Below are positions 15,192-17,383 of a stretch of 17,383 nucleotides of DNA, in pieces. A model generated the notes under the pieces. The model did no database searches and was not told the origin of the DNA. It was given only the letters and a program-made list of their open reading frames with translations. The position numbers and the translations under genes were made by a program. Source of the stretch: an uncultured Bacteriovoracaceae bacterium (GTDB taxonomy: Bacteria; Bdellovibrionota; Bacteriovoracia; Bacteriovoracales; Bacteriovoracaceae). The stretch's first letter is position 1; each line of letters starts with the position of its first letter. The stretch lies in the NCBI GenBank assembly GCA_937923325.1, contig CAKZUQ010000025.1:1-17383 (forward strand), written 5' to 3'.

Positions 15192-16455
15192 TGTGCTTCA
15201 AAATAAACATTTTTTAGATTGGATTGGTGTTGATAAGGTAAGCTTGTCCTGGGAAGAGAAGTATTTAGAAGAGTTTAATTCCTTTTGGGGTTATATCTTA
15301 GATGAATCAATTGAAGTGCAAGGTCAATTTACTAGAATAGGTTTGCTCGTCTCTAGACTTCCAAATGGGCCCTTAAAAAGTTGGTGTATTTGGCTCGAAG
15401 AATCTTATATTCAATACTTATTTGCAATGAAAGACTTAACGTTAATAGAGTTAAGTAATAGTTCTCTAAAAAACATTAGTGAGGTTTCTTTCATCGTTAG
15501 AAAGCTTCTAATATCTAATTACCCAAATTTACAGGAAGAAATCAATCTTAAATTTAGTATTTTTTCACAACAAGATGACAATAGTAGGATTTGCTTTAAG
15601 GAGTTCATATCAGATAAACATATTATCTTAGTACCTCAAATTATTGGTCGAAACTCTTTAAAGGATTTAGAAATAACATTATTGGGAACTTGGGAAATTG
15701 TTCGAGAGATTTTACCTAGAACATCAAAAGAAAAAAATAAAAATAATTCAAAACCTTTAGCAAAAAAACAGATGAGTTTCTTTCAAGAGTTAATACTACT
15801 TTTTGTTATTAGTGGTGTTTTGATTCTATCTGTTCAAATAGCGAATAAATGGTATGAAGGGTATTTGTCCAAGCAAGTTACGCTTCTTGAGTCTGATTTC
15901 TTTTGGCTAGATAAAAGTCTTGTCTTTGAGACTAAGAAAACTGACGTCTCTGATATAGAATTAGAGTACGCTGAAATTGAAAATATTGAAAAGGCAGAAA
16001 ATAACTTGATTGTAACTAATGAAGTTAAACTATCACGTTATGAAGATGAATCTGACGTTATAGTAACAAGCATGGATACAATTCCTCAAAATTTTGAAGT
16101 AGCGAAAAGTGAACTATCTTCATATGAAGAAAAAAGAAAGGGAGGATATAGAGATTTTAGGTATGGACGACGAAAAGCTTATCGAGTCATGTTAACTTCT
16201 GTAAATCCAGATGACTTAAAAAGAAAACTACATAAAATTTTAAATAAGTATCAAGTTGAAAAAGTTGATAATGTTGACCCTGGTAAAAAAATTCCTGGAG
16301 GGATTTACTTTAATTTATATGTACCAAAGAGAGATGTTAAGAGTATGCTTTCTAAAATGAATGAACTTCAAGGAGCAACCGTTTTAGAAAGTAAGACAAT
16401 ATTTGGTGGGCCTAAAAACATGGACAAAGTTTTTATATGGATAAAAAAAGTATAG
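15184..16455 (+). CDS. Single-pass membrane protein of unknown function, coupled to thiolase
   Basis: This is a 423-residue protein of no family I recognise. Residues 1-180 are a soluble, Trp-rich domain (LDWIGVDKVSLSW, LKSWCIWLEESYIQYL). Residues 181-198 are basic (KEKNKNNSKPLAKKQ), and 203-220 form one membrane segment (LILLFVISGVLILSVQIA). By the positive-inside rule the N-terminal half is cytoplasmic and the rest periplasmic. An acidic linker (about 245-310) leads to a compact C-terminal domain (about 320-423) with KAYRVMLTSVNPDDLKRKL, PGGIYFNLYVP and DKVFIWIKKV. The alternating strand-helix pattern suggests a ferredoxin-like alpha/beta fold. The architecture resembles a transmembrane sensor or anti-sigma-type protein, but no zinc-binding motif is present. 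It overlaps the thiolase gene by 8 bases and ends one base from the convergent cyclophilin stop. Confidence 0.75.
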   Translation: MSSVLQNKHFLDWIGVDKVSLSWEEKYLEEFNSFWGYILDESIEVQGQFTRIGLLVSRLPNGPLKSWCIWLEESYIQYLFAMKDLTLIELSNSSLKNISEVSFIVRKLLISNYPNLQEEINLKFSIFSQQDDNSRICFKEFISDKHIILVPQIIGRNSLKDLEITLLGTWEIVREILPRTSKEKNKNNSKPLAKKQMSFFQELILLFVISGVLILSVQIANKWYEGYLSKQVTLLESDFFWLDKSLVFETKKTDVSDIELEYAEIENIEKAENNLIVTNEVKLSRYEDESDVIVTSMDTIPQNFEVAKSELSSYEEKRKGGYRDFRYGRRKAYRVMLTSVNPDDLKRKLHKILNKYQVEKVDNVDPGKKIPGGIYFNLYVPKRDVKSMLSKMNELQGATVLESKTIFGGPKNMDKVFIWIKKV

Positions 16456-16456
16456 G

Positions 16457-16939
16457 CTATTTCTCCAAATTAATCATAATCATTTTATCATTCTTTTTAA
16501 TCTTTTTAACTACTTCTATGCCTTTTGTAACCATTCCAAAAACAGTATAATTGTTATCTAAGTGAGGGTGTGTGCCTAATGATATATAAAATTGAGAATC
16601 TGCACTATTAATTTGTTGAGATCTCGCCATCGCTACTGTTCCTAGAACATGTTTTATATCATTAAATTCAGCTTTTAACTTTGTGCCACTCCCACCAGTT
16701 CCGTTTCCGTTTGGATCACCACCTTGAATAACAAACCCTGGTATTACTCTATGAAATTTTAAACCATTGTAAAATTTCTTTTTAACTAGATATTTAATAC
16801 GTTTAACAGTGTTTGGAGCTTTTTTTTCTAATAGTTTGATAACTATATCTCCATGAATAGTTTTAACTCTTAGAGAATCATTAGCAATTGTAGTAATGGA
16901 ATGGGATAAAAGAAAAATTGTAATTAAAGTTTTGAACAT
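16457..16939 (-). CDS. Exported cyclophilin-type peptidyl-prolyl cis-trans isomerase
   Basis: This is a 160-residue cyclophilin catalysing cis-trans isomerisation of prolyl bonds, probably to assist folding of periplasmic proteins. Residues 1-19 (MFKTLITIFLLSHSITTIA) are a likely Sec signal peptide with cleavage before N20-D21. The mature domain begins LRVKTIHGDIVIKL and contains the catalytic motif FHRVIPGFVIQGGDP with Arg64, then GTVAMARSQQINSADSQFYI and LDNNYTVFGMV. These are the standard small bacterial cyclophilin (PpiA/PpiB-type) segments. The ATG at 16939 is supported by a strong TGGAGG site (16944-16949) and by the signal peptide. The same frame stays open to 17116 and into the tRNA gene, which is not credible. 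It is convergent with the membrane-protein gene, with one base between the two stop codons. No clear promoter was identified in the AT-rich upstream region. Confidence 0.93.
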   Translation of the reverse strand: MFKTLITIFLLSHSITTIANDSLRVKTIHGDIVIKLLEKKAPNTVKRIKYLVKKKFYNGLKFHRVIPGFVIQGGDPNGNGTGGSGTKLKAEFNDIKHVLGTVAMARSQQINSADSQFYISLGTHPHLDNNYTVFGMVTKGIEVVKKIKKNDKMIMINLEK

Positions 16940-16943
16940 AAAG

Positions 16944-16949
16944 CCTCCA
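16944..16949 (-). promoter_or_regulatory. Ribosome binding site fixing the cyclophilin start
   Basis: The minus strand reads TGGAGG, ending 4 bases before the ATG at 16939. This supports the start that leaves an ordinary signal peptide and excludes the long upstream extension. Confidence 0.8.
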
Positions 16950-17033
16950 GTTATATTTAAAATGAAATAAGTATGTAAGAAATATACATTATGAATAGAA
17001 TAAAAAAAATATGAAAGAAAAAGCAAAATAGTG

Positions 17034-17062
17034 TTGACATTTTCTAGAAGATGCCATAAATT
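17034..17062 (+). promoter_or_regulatory. Promoter of tRNA-Ala
   Basis: A perfect TTGACA (17034-17039) and TAAATT (17057-17062) are separated by the optimal 17 bp. Transcription would start near 17069, about 20 bases before the tRNA. Upstream are A-tracts (17002-17009, 17018-17022, 17025-17028) that may act as an UP element. The segment after the -10 (AGCAAGCC) is fairly GC-rich for this sequence, as at stringently controlled promoters. Confidence 0.8.
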
Positions 17063-17089
17063 AGCAAGCCTTGATCTTAAAAATATTGC

Positions 17090-17165
17090 GGGGGTGTAGC
17101 TCAGTTGGGAGAGCATCTGATTTGCATTCAGAGGGTCGCAGGTTCAACTCCTGTCATCTCCACCA
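17090..17165 (+). tRNA. tRNA-Ala (anticodon TGC)
   Basis: This 76-base cloverleaf includes an encoded CCA end. The acceptor arm GGGGGTG (17090-17096) pairs with CATCTCC (17155-17161), with two G-T pairs, and is followed by discriminator A and CCA. The D-arm reads GCTCAGTTGGGAGAGC. The anticodon stem is TCTGA/TCAGA with loop TTTGCAT, placing TGC at 17123-17125. The T-arm GCAGG/CCTGT encloses TTCAACT. The G3-T70 wobble is the classic alanine identity pair. In many bacteria this tRNA sits between 16S and 23S genes; here it lies before an rRNA-type promoter and has its own. Seven T residues follow the CCA directly, a possible weak termination signal. Confidence 0.97.
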
Positions 17166-17182
17166 TTTTTTTAAGAATTAAG

Positions 17183-17241
17183 AAAAAAAGTGAAATAAAA
17201 TAAAAAAAAGTATTGACAAGCTAATTCGAAATACATAATAT
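17183..17241 (+). promoter_or_regulatory. Strong rRNA-type promoter with A-tract UP element
   Basis: TTGACA (17213-17218) and TAATAT (17236-17241) are 17 bp apart, near consensus. Immediately upstream, A-tracts begin at about 17183, 17193 and 17202, roughly one helical turn apart. That is the pattern of an UP element and of intrinsically bent DNA. With the downstream boxA, this marks the start of an rRNA transcription unit. Confidence 0.85.
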
Positions 17242-17383
17242 GCATCTCACTGAAAAACACGAAACGTTATTACAACGGCAATCGAAAAGATAGCCACTGT
17301 GTTTTGCTCTTTGACATTTGAATAATTAGATAAAAGTTTTGACTCTTTCGAGAGTCGAAAATAGATGAGAAAAGACCCGTTCA
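17242..17383 (+). promoter_or_regulatory. rRNA leader with boxA-type antitermination signal (rRNA begins beyond window)
   Basis: TGCTCTTTGACA at 17305-17316 matches the rrn boxA antitermination element (consensus TGCTCTTTAACA) with one difference. Upstream, 17254-17260 (AAAACAC) can pair with 17299-17305 (GTGTTTT). Inside that loop CGTT/AACG (17265-17268, 17274-17277) makes a small boxB-like hairpin. No conserved start of 16S rRNA is present before the window ends, so the identity of the first gene is inferred. Confidence 0.75.
17337..17360 (+). other. Leader hairpin with TTCG tetraloop downstream of boxA
   Basis: TTTTGACTCT pairs with AGAGTCGAAA over 10 bp (one G-T) around a TTCG tetraloop, a very stable RNA loop class. 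It lies 20 bases past boxA and carries no T run, so it is not a terminator. It is probably a structural or processing element of the pre-rRNA leader. Confidence 0.7.

Noticed and set aside
16940..17116. N-terminal extension of the cyclophilin frame up to 17116
   Set aside because: It would run through the tRNA promoter and into tRNA-Ala, and would bury a good ribosome binding site and signal peptide. The start at 16939 explains everything.
17337..17360. Intrinsic terminator in the rRNA leader
   Set aside because: The stem has a stable tetraloop but no T run after it, and it follows a boxA antitermination signal. A leader structure fits better.
1..17383. CRISPR array, insertion sequence, prophage or defence island
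   Set aside because: No regularly spaced repeats, transposase, integrase, phage or restriction/toxin-antitoxin proteins are visible. Almost all genes belong to conserved chromosomal families or small clade-type hypotheticals.

Overview
The window is AT-rich bacterial chromosome with very tight gene packing and good Shine-Dalgarno sites. It looks like a Gram-negative of the Bdellovibrio/Bacteriovorax type (Bdellovibrionota, formerly Deltaproteobacteria). That placement is inferred from base composition, signal peptides, an AsmA-like envelope protein, a stand-alone FliG-C-like protein and chemotaxis-type signalling genes; no ribosomal RNA sequence lies in the window to confirm it. I see no phage, insertion sequence, CRISPR array or recognisable defence island. 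Most of the window is core chromosome.

Layout. (1) 1-166: the 3' end of a small secreted protein on the + strand. Its stop codon abuts the stop codon of a leftward signalling operon. (2) 1334-167 (minus): CheY-like receiver, CheX-like phosphatase candidate, small membrane-anchored basic protein. (3) 3855-1438 (minus): Lon protease as its own unit with an intrinsic terminator. (4) 4055-13066 (plus): a six-gene run of glmU, glmS, a UvrD/PcrA helicase, an AsmA-like protein, a Ppx/GppA-family protein and a stand-alone cyclic-nucleotide-binding-fold protein. From glmS onward the genes overlap or lie within one base of each other, so the run is probably one operon. (5) 13914-13061 (minus): a coiled-coil protein followed by a degenerate FliG C-domain-like protein. 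(6) 13995-16455 (plus): a thiolase and an overlapping single-pass membrane protein of unknown function. (7) 16939-16457 (minus): an exported cyclophilin. (8) 17034-17383 (plus): tRNA-Ala(TGC) with its own promoter, then a strong rRNA-type promoter, boxA and leader hairpins. The window stops before the first rRNA base.

How the genes fit together. GlmS makes glucosamine-6-phosphate and GlmU makes UDP-GlcNAc, the precursor of peptidoglycan and lipopolysaccharide. The AsmA-like protein belongs to a family involved in envelope lipid transport or assembly, so the front of the operon has an envelope theme. The helicase, the Ppx-like protein and the cNMP-fold protein may only share transcription. The CheY/CheX pair is a plausible two-component phosphorylation/dephosphorylation module. 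Three convergent gene pairs end with stop codons touching or overlapping, leaving no room for terminators between them.

Several starts were moved from the longest frame because of ribosome binding sites or family constraints: Lon (3855), GlmS (5492, so that the catalytic Cys is residue 2), AsmA-like (TTG at 9554), cNMP protein (12623) and cyclophilin (16939, which removes an impossible overlap with the tRNA).
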